Source of the DNA: Semisulcospira habei
Lineage: Eukaryota > Mollusca > Gastropoda > Semisulcospiridae
DNA: 64,000 nucleotides
Direction of reading: 5' to 3'
NCBI GenBank assembly: GCA_036245525.1
Contig: BTPG01000007.1
Span: 119,421,444-119,485,443 of the forward strand
The first letter of the stretch is position 1; each line of letters begins with the position of its first letter. A program made the position numbers and the translations under genes. Positions 31,336 through 42,270 of the stretch are shown piece after piece. The notes beneath the pieces are model-generated. The model did no database searches, was not told the origin of the DNA, and saw nothing but the letters and a program-made list of their open reading frames with translations.

Positions 31336-33530
31336 CTACCCCGCCCGAGCCAACGGGCAGGTCTGGGCCAGGAGCGCGCAGGGGGCGCAGGGGCGGAGCC
31401 TGTAGCGGGGCGGGCGCGGGGAAAGGCAGGAGGTCTGGGGGGGGAGACGTCCACCTCTGGTAGGGGGACGAACGCTGGGTCTGGCAGCCCGCAGGGAGCG
31501 ACCCGGAGCCGTGCGGGGGACTCGAAAGGGAGCTGTAGAAGGGCGGCTGGGCCAGGAGTCCTTATTCTCCTCCTTGACAGCAAGCCAGTCGGGGCCGAAC
31601 AGGAGCTCTCCTCCAAGGGAAACTTGACGAAGCTGAGTCTTGACATCGGGCGGGATGGAGCAAAGGCGTAGAACAGCATCCCGTCTCAACAAATCGCAGT
31701 TAAGGGCCGCCGCCATCGCATTGACGGAGGCGTGGTAGGCCGCACGGTTCCCAGAGATGGCCAACGCTAGCAGGTCCCCAAACAGAGAAGACGAGGAAGG
31801 ATGCCAGGCGTCTTCAACTCGACGAACGATAGCTTGCGTCGCTAGATCCAGGAAACCCGCTGCCGCGAGGGTGTTCCAAACAAGCGTCGCTGTCTGATCC
31901 ACGCCCGGAAGAAGACACTGCCGTAGGGAAGCACCAGTAAAGGACGCCGCCGCGGGGTCCAGCTTAGGCAGGGGGCAAGAAAAACTCTGCGAATGTCCCG
32001 CATACCAAGACTGTCGAAAAGAAATATCCAAACCTCCGGCCACCTGGAGTCTGAAAAGAAACCAGAAACGCCGCAGCGACCCTGCGAGAGATGAGCGGAA
32101 AAGGCTTCGCAAATGTCCTTAAAGCCTGGTGGCTGAGGAAGAGACTTAAACCGCTTGCCCTGACGATCGGCATCAATGGAGGCGGACGCCTTCCTCTTGA
32201 GGGGGGGGGGACGGAGGGCAGATATCCGCTGGGAGGCAATCCGCAATGATCTGCGCCGCTTCATCTAGTGCCCTAAGAGTCTCAACCTGTGTCCCATGGA
32301 TGACGGTAGCTCCTCATCATCAGGCGAGAGAAGAGGCAGGTCTGGGCTGGGCTCTTGAAGGAGGGCAGACACCGACTCCGTAGGATACAAGCTGAGAGCG
32401 TCGTCTTCAATAGGAACAGTACTGGGGGCTACGTCCACCCCTGGCCAAGTAGCAAGGATAGTCGCATTGTCAGTCCGGGAGGCAGGCGTAGCCCTAAGCG
32501 GCGCGCTTCTCACCGGCGGGGAAAGCCCAGAGCGCCGTAGAGCCGAATGCTCTCGCGACGAACTCCGTGACGAGTAAGACGTCCAACGCAATCTGCGGTG
32601 ATCGTGGCGAAAGACGCTGCGCTGCCTGGAGCGGTAGCGGCGATGGGAAGACACCGAACGTCGTTGCCGGCGTGACTGGGAACTGTGGGACGAGTCGCGC
32701 CTAGCGCGAGCTCGTGGGGGTCGGGTAGAAGCTTAGTGGCGGGAAGATACTTTCCGGCGCTTCGACGAGTCCCTGGAGCACGACCAACGACTAGAGGAGG
32801 AAGAGCGCTGGTGGTGTAAACGGGGCGAAGCTGGGCCGCGTCTCAGGCTGCGTGACCGGGAACAGGGACGCGAACGCCGAGCAAGCCTGTCTGATCTAGG
32901 TGCCGTATAGTTGGTCCTGGAGTGAAGATCTGAGGCGACCAAAACATTGTTCGTGTCAGACGAGGAGGGGGGTATAACAGGTCCAAGTAAAGGAGAGGGC
33001 TGATCACTGACCTGGTTGGCTGTGGCGTTCGGTATCTCAGTCAGGACGTCTACCGAAGTCGCCGCATGTGCCTGTGCATCAATCTGTGACTGCTTGGAAG
33101 TCACAACCGGGTAGCGACCACTCGATGGGACTGTGGTGGATACCGGTTTCTTTACAAGAGGCTTAGCTGGCGGGCCTCGCCGATCCTGAACCGCACAGCG
33201 ACCACTCGACGGGACTGTGGTGGATGCCGGTTTTAGCGTTCTCTAGCTCGCAGCCGAGGCTGCCGAGTCGGGGGCGCTACCACACGGTAGGGGCCACTCG
33301 GCGGGTCTGTGGCGCATACTGGGGATGGATCGGAACCCCGAGCTGGGGTCGTTTGTTCTCTGCCGTAGAAACGCAGAAGTTCTGTCCACTGCTTTTCCGG
33401 CCATGGGGCGCAGACCGGGCACGGTTTAGTTGAGGCACAACCGGAACAGGTCAGGCAAAGGGAATGTTCGTCACACAGCCACTGAAACTGCCCACATCGC
33501 AAGCAGGTGCGTACTTGCCCACTGTAACAC
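31336..33530 (-). pseudogene. DIRS copy 1 gag, frame-disrupted
   Basis: Gag-like protein spread over several frames. It starts near 33530 with a Cys-rich module (CLRCGQFQW, then CLTCSGC and CPVC), followed by an Arg/Ser-rich stretch (32733-33104). Next is an acidic segment ending at 32265, then KRKASASIDADRQGKRFKSL (about 32190) and FRQSWYAGHSQSF (about 32010), and a C-terminus closing at 31336. The same blocks in the same order occur in copies 2 and 3. Stops at 33233, 32733 and 32265 break it. A good acceptor-like TTTCTTTGTGTTACAG lies just upstream on the - strand (about 33535). Confidence 0.7.
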
Positions 33531-34189
33531 AAAGAAAATAAAATGAGATTCGAGCGAGTGTGCCCCCGCGGGCACGCAACCACGAACCGCGCTTGAACGA
33601 AATTTTCGATAAAAAGGCTTGTGCCGAGGCCCGGCGCTCTACCCACACCCCGAGCGCCTGGCGTAGGCTCAAACCGAATCTTTACCTCGCCATTCGAAGA
33701 GGAGAGACCAACAGGCCAAGACCAACGAACCACATGGCGGGCAGATGACCAGGCGAAGAGGTATCTCGAACTGTCACCGGTCGAAGGCACAAGAATCCGC
33801 CGCCACCGCACGAGAGAAAAAGCGGCAAGGAGAAACCAGGGAGCCGCCACACACCAACAGTCCGGAGTCCGTCCTCACGAAGCGTATCCAAAGGATGAAC
33901 GACGAGCAAACACACCAGTCACAGTTCTCAAGCACACAGGCCCCTCGGAACCGGCGCAAGCCAGAACCGGTCCCAAAATGGCGCAGACACCAGTCCGAGC
34001 GGCCACTACACAAGCAAATAGTTCACCGGCACCGCTGAAGGCTAGCCCAAGGCACAACACAACTGCAAAGCAGCCTCACACGAAGGGTCCAAGCCTAAGG
34101 CCCAAGTAACAAAAGTCCAACGACCGGTAAAGTCACAAGATAACTTTGAAACGCAGAGCTCACGACGTACACAACCGCTCAGAACTAGC

Positions 34190-34397
34190 AAAGAAATTGA
34201 CTGAGAGTGGGAAGCGCGGAGCGCATGCATGGTGAAACAGGAAGGGAGGCTGGCCGGGCTTCCGCCCAATCTATGGCGCCCCTCTCCTGCCATAACGACC
34301 ATAATCGTACACAACAAATTTTTTGGGCTAAAATTAGACTAGCGAAGAAATGATCCCTTATAGTAATACCATCGGTAATGTGTTTTGAGAAAACAAA
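34190..34397. repeat. DIRS copy 1 terminal repeat (5' side)
   Basis: Inverse of 27890-28100, ending CATCGGTAATGTGTTTTGAG then AAAACAAA. It would carry the promoter for the - strand transcript. Confidence 0.75.
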
Positions 34398-34500
34398 CAC
34401 CCTTTTCACTTTCACTTTCAGAGCAAATCAGACTCTTATTTTAACATATTTCATCGTCTATCACACAAAGCCCTTAACCCATTTAGCCCCGAATCCCGAC

Positions 34501-34722
34501 AGGCCACACGGGGCAATTGCTTCCGATGCATGTAGTAACTTTTTCGCAAGAAATAGTATAGTTCCAAAAATTTCCTCCCTTTTTGCAATTGTTTTAGGGT
34601 GTAAAACTTCAATTTTTTGCCTTTTTGGGTGTTTTGAGCAGCAAAAGGCATGACAGGTGGTGTGAAAAAGAGCAAAATTTTAGTCGACCTAGTGTGTTCA
34701 TGGGAGCCTTATATGGGGCATG
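34501..34722 (+). repeat. 220-bp direct repeat, copy 1
   Basis: AGGCCACACGGGGCAATTGC to CCTTATATGGGGCATG, repeated at 35603-35828 in the same orientation with small indels. It is preceded by TTAACCCATTTAGCCCCGAA, a lone family B left end. Confidence 0.75.
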
Positions 34723-34737
34723 CTTTTAACAATACTA

Positions 34738-34892
34738 ACCCAAAGCATTAACACCCCCCTCCCCCACCCAGCCACCCCCCCCAACCCAGCCCCCCCCCCA
34801 CCCAGCCCCTCCCTCCCTCACCCAGCCCCTCCCCCAACCCCCCCCCTTACCTCCCTCACCAGCCCCCCCTCCCCCCCCCCCCCCCCCCCCCT
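34738..34892. repeat. C-rich low-complexity tract
   Basis: About 150 bp of CCCAGCCCC-type sequence ending in a C run (34868-34892). Proline-rich frames through it are artefacts. Confidence 0.9.
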
Positions 34893-35602
34893 ATGCGCGC
34901 GTTCACAGCCAAATTTTTGCTACTTTTTCAAGCATTTTACTCTATTTACAGAATTCTGCTGCTTTGCCATGCAAAGTAGTCAAAGTCAAAGAAGTACCTT
35001 GGTCCCTCGAGTTGGCTGGTACAAGGATTTGTAGCTTTTTGCTGGTGGTTCATTTTCAGAAAAGTGCGGAACATGGCTTTAGTTGCCTTCAGTATATTGA
35101 GCCCTGTTTAAAGCTGGAAGGAGGGAATAAAAAAAATTGACACCTCATGCAGGCTAGTTGTGGTTAGGCAGTTTGCTGAATTTTTTAAACAGTGCAAGGG
35201 CTTTTCTATGTTGTCAAGTTGGGTTCAAAGTTGAAAATTGTAAAATGGTTCCTGCTTGGAGGGGGTAGGATAGCAAAATAATTGCCAAAAAATAACCCAC
35301 TGTTGAACTTATAGTTGCTGGTTGTTTTGGACGAGTAGCATGTGTGTCTGCTTGTCTGCAAAATATGGGATTGCTAGCTTGAACATAAGTGTTTCTTTTC
35401 TGAACTTTACATGTGTGGTGCTGACAGTCAGCCACAGGAGCCAATGGTACTTAGGGCACCAAGGGATACAGGGAGTAATTTTGGTGCAAATTTAAAACCA
35501 TTAGCCATTCATGTCTGAAACTTGGCAGTGTATCTTCTTATAGGGTAAGGTTATCAGTGATATAGTTTTGATTGCAGCCGACATCTACTTTGTGCTCATT
35601 AC

Positions 35603-35828
35603 AGGCCACACGGGGCAATTGCTTCCGATGCATGTAGTAACTTTTCTGCAAGAAATAGTTCCAAACATTTCCTCCCTTTTTGCAATTGTTTTAGGTGTAA
35701 AACTTCAATTTTTTTGCCTTTTTGGGTGTTTTGAGCAGCAAAAGGCATGACAGGTGGTGTGGAAAAGAGCAAAATCTGGGTAATTTTAGTCAACCTAGTG
35801 TGTTCATTGGAGCCTTATATGGGGCATG
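35603..35828 (+). repeat. 220-bp direct repeat, copy 2
   Basis: Second copy of 34501-34722, with an extra GGGTAATTTT segment near 35780. The 880 bp between copies holds the C-rich tract and nothing recognised as a gene. Confidence 0.75.
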
Positions 35829-36054
35829 TGCACAGTTGAATGCAGGCTTGCAGACAACAGTTTTGTCATGGGGTACTTAGTGCATTAGAGTGTTGCGGAA
35901 AACGCTAACAGAAAATTTGTTTAAGAATTGTTGAAAATGTTTCTCCTGTGATATGCCCAAAGTGAATTCTTTGTTTTGGCAGAAAGGTTCTTCGTTCATA
36001 GCTTTGTGTTGAAAGAGGCTAATAGAGAAGAGTGTGTGAAAAGAGGGCGTAACC

Positions 36055-36266
36055 TAATTGCCCTGTGTCGCCACAGCAGCAGATTGAGTAACCATGGCAT
36101 GGTAATTCAAGAGTAGTGCCAGATTAGCTTGGCGCCTGAAGACACCAAGCTAATCTGGCACTACCCTTGAATTATCATGGTCAATGAATCTCCTGCAACT
36201 GGTACATAGTCATTAGGCAACACCTCCAACATTTGAGAAATGGGACCTTGGGCTAAAAGGGATAAA
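36055..36266 (+). mobile_element. Family B palindromic MITE
   Basis: The core hairpin at 36103-36178 (AATTCAAGAGTAGTGCCAG...) is nearly perfect, with CTGAAGACACC at the tip. The right part has TGGTACATAGTCATTAGG and ends GGGCTAAAAGGGATAA. Both TTAA ends have decayed. Confidence 0.65.
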
Positions 36267-36610
36267 CATGGATCAGCTATGAGAGCTCAATTGTAGTGCC
36301 TGGTTAGCCACATAAACTAAAATAGCCCAAAAGCTGAGTCTGATTACTTTGCACCCAAGCAGGCAATTGATCACTGATGATAATTCAAGGGTAGAACCTG
36401 ATTCGCTTGGTTCATGGCTCACGTGCACGACCAATCCACATACTTAGTCTGACCTTTGTGACCTTGACCTTTCCTATGTCACTGAAATGTGCAAGTCATC
36501 AAATTCTCTGGACCAGATAAATAAACATTTTCTCGAATCTGGCTGTACCCTAGAATTGATTATCAGAGGTCCAGGCATTAGCGATAATCATCATTCTTTC
36601 TTAAATTTTC

Positions 36611-36788
36611 TTAACCCATTCTGCCTTGACACACTACAGCAGGAGATGGGTCAACCATGATAATTCAAGGGTAGTGCCAGATTAGCTTGGCGCCTGTCAT
36701 GGTCGATCCATCTCCTGCAACTGGTGCATAGTCATTAGATGACACCTCCAAAATTTGGCAAATTTGTACATCGAGCTGAATGAGTTAA
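36611..36788 (+). mobile_element. Family B MITE with half its core deleted
   Basis: TTAACCCATTCTGCCTTGAC to GAGCTGAATGAGTTAA, both TTAA intact. The left arm of the core reads through TTGGCGCCTG, then jumps to TCATGGTCGATCC, so the right arm is gone. It ends about 60 bp downstream of the POR stop codon in + coordinates. Confidence 0.7.
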
Positions 36789-36846
36789 TGCAGCTCTCAA
36801 CCTCGTCTGAAGTCAACAACAAAACAAACAAAAACATGACAGTTTC

Positions 36847-36991
36847 TCAGCTCCAGACGTCGGCGGAATATCGGCCCTTGTTCTGAAGTTTCTTGATGTA
36901 GTCTTCGGCCTTGGCCTTATCCATGCTACCTTTCTCCATGATGATCAGTTCTAGCGTCGACAGCACATCACGGGCCATGTTGCGGGCATCA
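36847..36991 (-). CDS. POR: NADPH-cytochrome P450 reductase, last exon
   Basis: The C-terminal 48 residues of POR, the ER-anchored diflavin enzyme that passes electrons from NADPH through FAD and FMN to P450s. The exon begins with the last base of a Gly codon and reads DARNMARDV, part of the NADPH-binding CGDARNMA motif. It closes ...YIKKL...GRYSADVWS-stop; the Trp next to the end stacks on the FAD ring in the family. The acceptor is TTCTCTTCACCAG on the - strand. The stop TGA is at 36849-36847. Confidence 0.9.
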
Positions 36992-37394
36992 CTGGTGAAG
37001 AGAACACAAAAATGTTGTTAACATTACTGATCAACTTGTCTTACGCACACATATACCAACATATTGCTGGACTTAATAATAATAATATATGGTATTTATA
37101 CAGCGCATTTCTCATATTTATAATGCACAGGCGAAAAATGAATTTTTTTTTCTAAAATGTATTTTTTTTTTAAAATATACCGATGGCATTACTATCTGGA
37201 ATACACTCAATTGCCTATAGATTTCAGCCAAAAAGTTGTGTAACCCACACAACTGGGGAGGAGACAACGGGGATCCATGCACTGGGGCCCCGGGTGGCCT
37301 CCCCTTACTACCCTATCCCGGCGTTCGTAGGGCGACCCCGTCAGTTTCACACATAGCGAAAAGAGGCAAGCGGGGCAGGCGGGAGGGCAGTCTG

Positions 37395-37500
37395 AGTAAT
37401 GCCATCGGTAAGTATTTTTCCAAAAAATACATTTTAGAAAAAAAATTCATTTGTTTTTTCAAAATACATTACCGATGGCATTACTATCTGGAAGAATAAA
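37395..37500. promoter_or_regulatory. DIRS copy 2 internal complementary region
   Basis: AATGCCATCGGTAAGTATTT, an A/T centre containing TTCATTTGTTTTTTC, and CATTACCGATGGCATTAC. The centre joins the inverse of both termini and keeps the ATT junction. Confidence 0.7.
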
Positions 37501-37604
37501 CAGGCGGAGGGTGCCGTTCCTATAACCGCAAACCCAACCACCCGTTGGCCCAGAGAGAGAGAGAGAGAGAGAGAGCACTCCCGACGATTTCAGCTATGAC
37601 GTAC

Positions 37605-39116
37605 CTAAGACGCCAGGGGCACGCGGAGGGAGTGCTGGGCCGCGGAAATGTCGCCCACCCGTGCCAGGGAGTCACGTTGGCCGGATAGGTCTCTGAGATA
37701 AAAGCGGGCGAATGTGGAGTCAGCTCGCCAGCCGACCGCCGTAACAATATCTTTGACCAAGCAGTTGCAGTCCACGGCAAGACTGGTGGCCACTGCTCTT
37801 ACTTTATGCGCCCGTATGTGAAGAAGCCTATCGCCGTCCAGGGAGAGGTCCTGGTAGGCCGACTTGATCACCCACCGCAGCCAGGACGACACTGTCTGGG
37901 CCGAAATATCTGGCCTGCCTGCAGACAGTGTGAGGAAGAGGCGAGAGCGCCCCCGGCGTCGCGGCTTAGACCGACAGGTAAATCCTAAGCGCCCGTACCG
38001 GGTCCTGTTGACGCGACTCAGGGGCCATGTCCGTTCTACGGAGAGGCCTTACTGAGGGGCCGCCGCAGGGCAGCGGTTCTTGGCCAAAAAGGATGGGTCG
38101 GTGAGAAGCTGTGCAGAACCGTCCGAGCGAAACTGCAAACAGGAGGGAAGTACCGAGAGAGCGTGAAGCTCGTTCACTCGGGACGCCGTGGCGAGAGCCA
38201 GCAGAAAACATGCCTTCCTGGTCAAATCTGAGAAACTAGCCAAATGCAGAGGTTCAAAGCGGTCCGTGTTCAGCCACGTTAGTACCCAGGCGAGATCCCA
38301 CCGAGGCAGTATGGCCCGAGAAACTGGTCGTCGGAGCTCAAAATGTGCCAGCAAGTCCGTCAGATCCTTGCAAGCGCCTGGGTCTGGCCGGCCCAGGTGG
38401 CAGTAAGTGTCCGCGATCATGGAGCGATAACCTTTTATGGTAACGGGTGCTAAGCCTTGTTCGTCAAAAAGCCACAGGAAGAACTCCGCCAGCTCCGGGG
38501 TGGCTAGATGTGGGGGAGGGAGACTTCTGGAGGCGCACCAGGCCTGAAGGACCCTCCACTTGCTCTCATATACCCGCCGCGTAGACCGTCTGCGGGCTGT
38601 TGCAATAGCCGCCACCGCCGCATCCGAGAAACCTCTAGCGGCGAGGGCTTGCCGGACAACCTCCAGGCGTGAAGGAGGAGGCGTTCCGGGCAAGGATGGA
38701 AAAGCTGCTGGCGGGGCTGCTTGAGCATCGTAGGAGGTGTAAGAAGCTCCAGCGGCGGGTCCGTCGCTAGCTCGAGTAGGTCCGTGGTCCAGCTCTTGGT
38801 CCAGTTGAAGGGGGCCACCAGAAGAAGGACTGCGGAGCAACCCAGAAGCTTCCGCAGAACCTTCGGAACGAGGACTGACGGGGGGTTGGCGTAAGCGATC
38901 AGACCGTCCCAGGGGATGGAAAGCGCGTCTACCGCCCAGGCGAGCAGGTCCAGGACTGGTGAGACGTAGACCGGGAGCTGTTTTGTTCCACCTGGTGGCA
39001 AACAAGTCCACTAAAGGAGTTTCCCACCGGGAGCAGATTAGGAGAAAGATGTCCGGGCGTAGGGACCACTCCGTGTGGAGCAGCTGTCTGCGGCGGGACA
39101 GGGCATCCGCGATCAC
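37605..39116 (-). pseudogene. DIRS copy 2 recombinase with RNase H tail, frameshifted
   Basis: The frame from 39116 starts in the end of RNase H (DALSRRRQLLHTEW), passes a shifted methyltransferase-like stretch, then reads the YR N-domain and SRVNELHAL (catalytic Arg) before stopping at 38049. A second frame (37892-37605) carries the rest: AHKVRAVATS (His-x-x-Arg), VGWRADSTFARFYLRD (Trp and Tyr). All catalytic residues exist but in two frames, so no full enzyme is made. Confidence 0.8.
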
Positions 39117-39289
39117 GTTCAGGTGTGTTCATGGTGGCGTAGAGGGTTTTGGAAGAGGTGGATTCCAGGATTTGGTTTTGAAGGTGTTTGCGTTTAGATT
39201 CGGAGATCATTTTGCAGACTTGGAGATCATTTTGCAAAGGTCCTTGGACGAGTCCTTAACTGACTGCCACATGTCCCCGAAAAGCTGAG

Positions 39290-40512
39290 ATCCACCTAGG
39301 GGGGCCTGTCGAAGCTGGGTCTTCACTGACTTCGGGAGATCCGCGCAGAGATGCAGAAGGGTATCCCGTCGCCAAAGATCACAATTAGCGGTTGGTTATC
39401 AGGATGGACTGCACATCGCGGAGAGGGGATGGCACCTCCAGATCCCAAGTTCCCTCCAGGCACTGCAAAGCCGCCTGGGTAGCCAACTCCAGGAAACCTG
39501 AGCACGCCAGCGAATTTCGCACTAAGGAAGCGATCCTGTCGAGCGGACGAGGCCAAGCTTTCAAGACAATTCTGCGGCCGCCCGCCTGGACTAGGGCTGC
39601 CATATCCACCACTGGGAGAGAGACGGCGAAGGCTTGAGAATGTCCCGCGTACCAGGCCTGGCGGAAGCTCAAGTTAATCCCTGCAGGCCACCATGAATAT
39701 GAGAAGAATCCCGCGTCGCCGAAGTGTCTTGTCGTAACTGGTCAGAGAACGCATCTGTGAGGTCCCGGAAGCCGGCAGGTTGAGGAAGGGACTTGCGGTG
39801 CTTGACGTGCCTTTGTGCGTCGACCATAGCGGAAGCCTGTCTCTTCATCGGGGGTAAAGGAGGACAGAAGTCGGGCGGGAGAAACTTCGCAATAAGCCGG
39901 GAGGCCTCATCCAAGGCGCTGATAGTCTGCGATCCGAGCGAAGGGCCGACGATGTCCAAGGAGGAGGAGGCCGACGAGAACGCGGACAGGCGGGAAGGGG
40001 ATCCCACCGCCGAATCCCGCAGGAAGATGGCCGAAGCCGAATCCGTAGGATGAAGGCCGAGGACATCTGGTTCCGAAGAACTAGACCGTCCCTCTCGTGA
40101 ATGCGCCGAAAGGGGCGACCGGCTCCGAGAGAGCCGCACCGCCGCACGAGAGATAGACGGGGCCGCCCGCGACGCCCGTTGGGCGGAGCGTCGCGGGGAC
40201 AGAGGGACCGCGAAGGAAGGACGGTCAGCAGTGAAGCTAGATACCGCACGCTGGTGACGGAGACCACTCTCTGAACGAAACCAGTCTAGCGACGTAGCGG
40301 TCTGGTCACACCGGGCCCACCTGGTCGGAACGGGGCGGGGGGGAGGGGGGGGGGGGGGGGGGGGGGGAGACCGTAACGAGTCACGCCTAGCCCGCTCAGG
40401 AAAAGCTGAGCGGGGAGGGGACAAAAAACGTGTATGCGGCCCCCGCTCCAAGGTCTCGGAGCGAGGGGGACGCGCTGTGATGTCACACCGTGCCCGCCTG
40501 GTCGGAACGGGG

Positions 40513-40554
<42 letters not shown>

Positions 40555-40696
40555 ATTCTAGAGTCACGCCAAGCCCGCTCAGGAAAAGCGAAGCGGGGAG
40601 GAACAATTCATGAACACGCGGCCCCAGCTCAGGCGCCTCTGAGCAAGGGGGACGTGTGTCAGAGTCACACCGTGCCCGCCTGGTCGGAACGGGGCA

Positions 40697-40729
<33 letters not shown>

Positions 40730-41544
40730 GCCTATGGTCTCGCCAAGCCCGCTCAGGTGAAGCGAAGCGGGGAGGGGACAATTTCTGAGCACGCGACCCC
40801 CGCTCAGACACCTCGGAGCGTGGGGGACGAGTGTCAACTTCAGCCCTGGCCCGCCCAGACGAGACCGGGCGGGGGAGGGACGAAAGCGAAGCTGGCCCAG
40901 CCCGCTCGGAATTAACCGAAGGAGGGGGCAGCACTGCTAAGGGCCTCAAGTCACGCTCCGACGCCTCGGAGCGTGAGAGAGAACCTCTCTTAGTACGTTT
41001 CCTCTCATTCTTACTACGCTTGCGTTCTTTCAACCGCACCCGCTCAGGAGACCCAGAGCGGGGGCGTGGCTGACAAACGCTCCGCTCGCCTAGACCGCTC
41101 GCTCGAAGCAGAGCGTGGGGTGAGCAAACCCGATGGGCTCAAGCCACGCGCTGCCGAAGCAGAGCGTGGGGAGCGCGACTCCGAAACTCGCCTACCCTGC
41201 TCTGAAGACTCGGAGTGGGGAGGGCGAACCTGTGAGGTAATAGTGCAAGAAGGGGACTTACCTGAGGGCCAGACAGCCCGAAAGACGGAGCGGAGCGGTG
41301 CCCGAGGAGCCGACGTAGCGACGACAACCTGTGGAGGATTCCGGGGAGACTGAAGCGGCCGGGAGGGCCGGTCGCGCCTGTAGAAGTCCCACATCTGCGA
41401 CCACCGGTCTTCCATCCACTCGTCACACACGTCACAAGTCCTGTCCGATGAACAGCCCGAGCACGGCAAGCAGGCGTCATGGGCGTCGGAGGGCCACTGA
41501 AAGTCCCCGCAAATATGGCAAGACTTCAACACAGGAGTAGCCAT
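39290..41544 (-). pseudogene. DIRS copy 2 gag with poly-Pro/poly-G repeat array
   Basis: It starts MATPVLKSCHICGDFQW at 41544, a Cys-rich module (CHICG, CLPCSGC, CDVC). It continues through an Arg/Ser region into three or more tandem units of about 190 bp, each carrying a long G run (coding-strand C, hence polyproline) at 40330-40369, 40509-40552 and 40697-40726. The frame then runs to 39669 through KRQASAMVDAQRHVKH and GFRDLTDAFSDQLRQD; FRQAWYAGHSQAF follows in another frame. Changes of G-run length switch frames, so the apparent frameshifts may be biological or assembly error. Confidence 0.75.
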
Positions 41545-42204
41545 AGCGTCACTGAAAAACCCGTACAAAGGCTAAAAGTCAAGTCGCACTCCTACCAAGT
41601 TCACAAAGTCACGTGCGGAAGCCAACCACAAGGTCACTGGCGAAGCTCACTGAAAGTCAAAGCCAGTCCGAACCGGATGGAGCTCAGTTCGAACACAGTA
41701 GTCCCTTACAAACTACGAGTAGGAGAGAAGTCAACGAAGTAGAGAGTCCAAGTCTATGAAAAACCCTCAAAACGAAGGCCAAAAAGCTATCAAACTCTGG
41801 TAGAAAGAAGTTTCCGAACGGATTAAGGCAAAAACTCGACCGTCCACGGTCGAGCTATGAGTGAAACTGACGGGGTCGCCCTACGAACGCCGGGATAGGG
41901 TAGTAAGGGGAGGCCACCCGGGGCCCCGGTGTGTGGATCCCCGGTGTCTCCTCCCCAGTTGTGTGGGTTACACAACATTTTGGCTGAAATCTATAGGCAA
42001 TTGAGTGTATTCCAGATAGTAATGCCATCGGTAATGTATTTTGAAAAAACAATGCACGCATGCATACACACACACACAGAGGAACAGGAGTTACATGTAT
42101 ATCAGAATCAGGTAAAGACAGCAGGCTGAACCCCTCTACAGTACGGGAAGACAGTAGACTGCAAACTTTATACTAAGGACCACCCCAGTAGCAAAACGTC
42201 TTCT

Positions 42205-42270
42205 GGCCCACGACGGCCGCAGTGGGCCCGCGCACAGCTGTGCGCGGGCCCACTGCGGCCATCGTGGACC
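42205..42270. repeat. GC-rich palindrome, 33-bp arms, no loop
   Basis: Centred on CACAG|CTGTG at 42237/42238. The arms read outward through CGCGGGCCCACTGCGGCC with two or three mismatches near the outer edge. It stands out in an AT-rich intron and has no TTAA ends. Confidence 0.7.

Larger units (their letters stand above)
27851..34397 (-). mobile_element. DIRS-type YR retrotransposon, copy 1
   Basis: A 6.5 kb element coding on the - strand in the order gag, RT/RNase H, methyltransferase-like region, tyrosine recombinase. This is the DIRS arrangement; these elements use a recombinase in place of an integrase and leave no target duplication. Inverted terminal repeats of about 200 bp lie at 27890-28100 and 34190-34380, each ending ACCGATGGTATTACTATAAG or its inverse. 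An internal complementary region lies at 28110-28210. It sits between cofilin and POR. Pol and YR frames are open; gag is broken. Confidence 0.9.
37140..42053 (-). mobile_element. DIRS-type retrotransposon, copy 2, RT/RNase H deleted
   Basis: A 4.9 kb relative of copy 1 within the last POR intron, in sense with POR. It has inverted ends (ACCGATGGCATTACTATCTGG at about 37179 and its inverse at about 42010-42035) and an internal complementary region at 37395-37500. Gag and recombinase remnants survive. Between about 39120 and 39240 the RT and most of RNase H are replaced by about 110 bp of unrelated sequence. It belongs to the same end-sequence subfamily as copy 3. It could move only with enzymes supplied elsewhere. 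Confidence 0.85.

Noticed and set aside
28276..34110. Several long + and - frames overlapping DIRS copy 1 genes
   Set aside because: Antisense or shifted readings of GC-rich coding DNA; only the frames with RT, RNase H, YR and gag motifs were kept.
34720..35034. Polyproline open frame
   Set aside because: Product of the C-rich tract at 34738-34892, with no domain or splice support.
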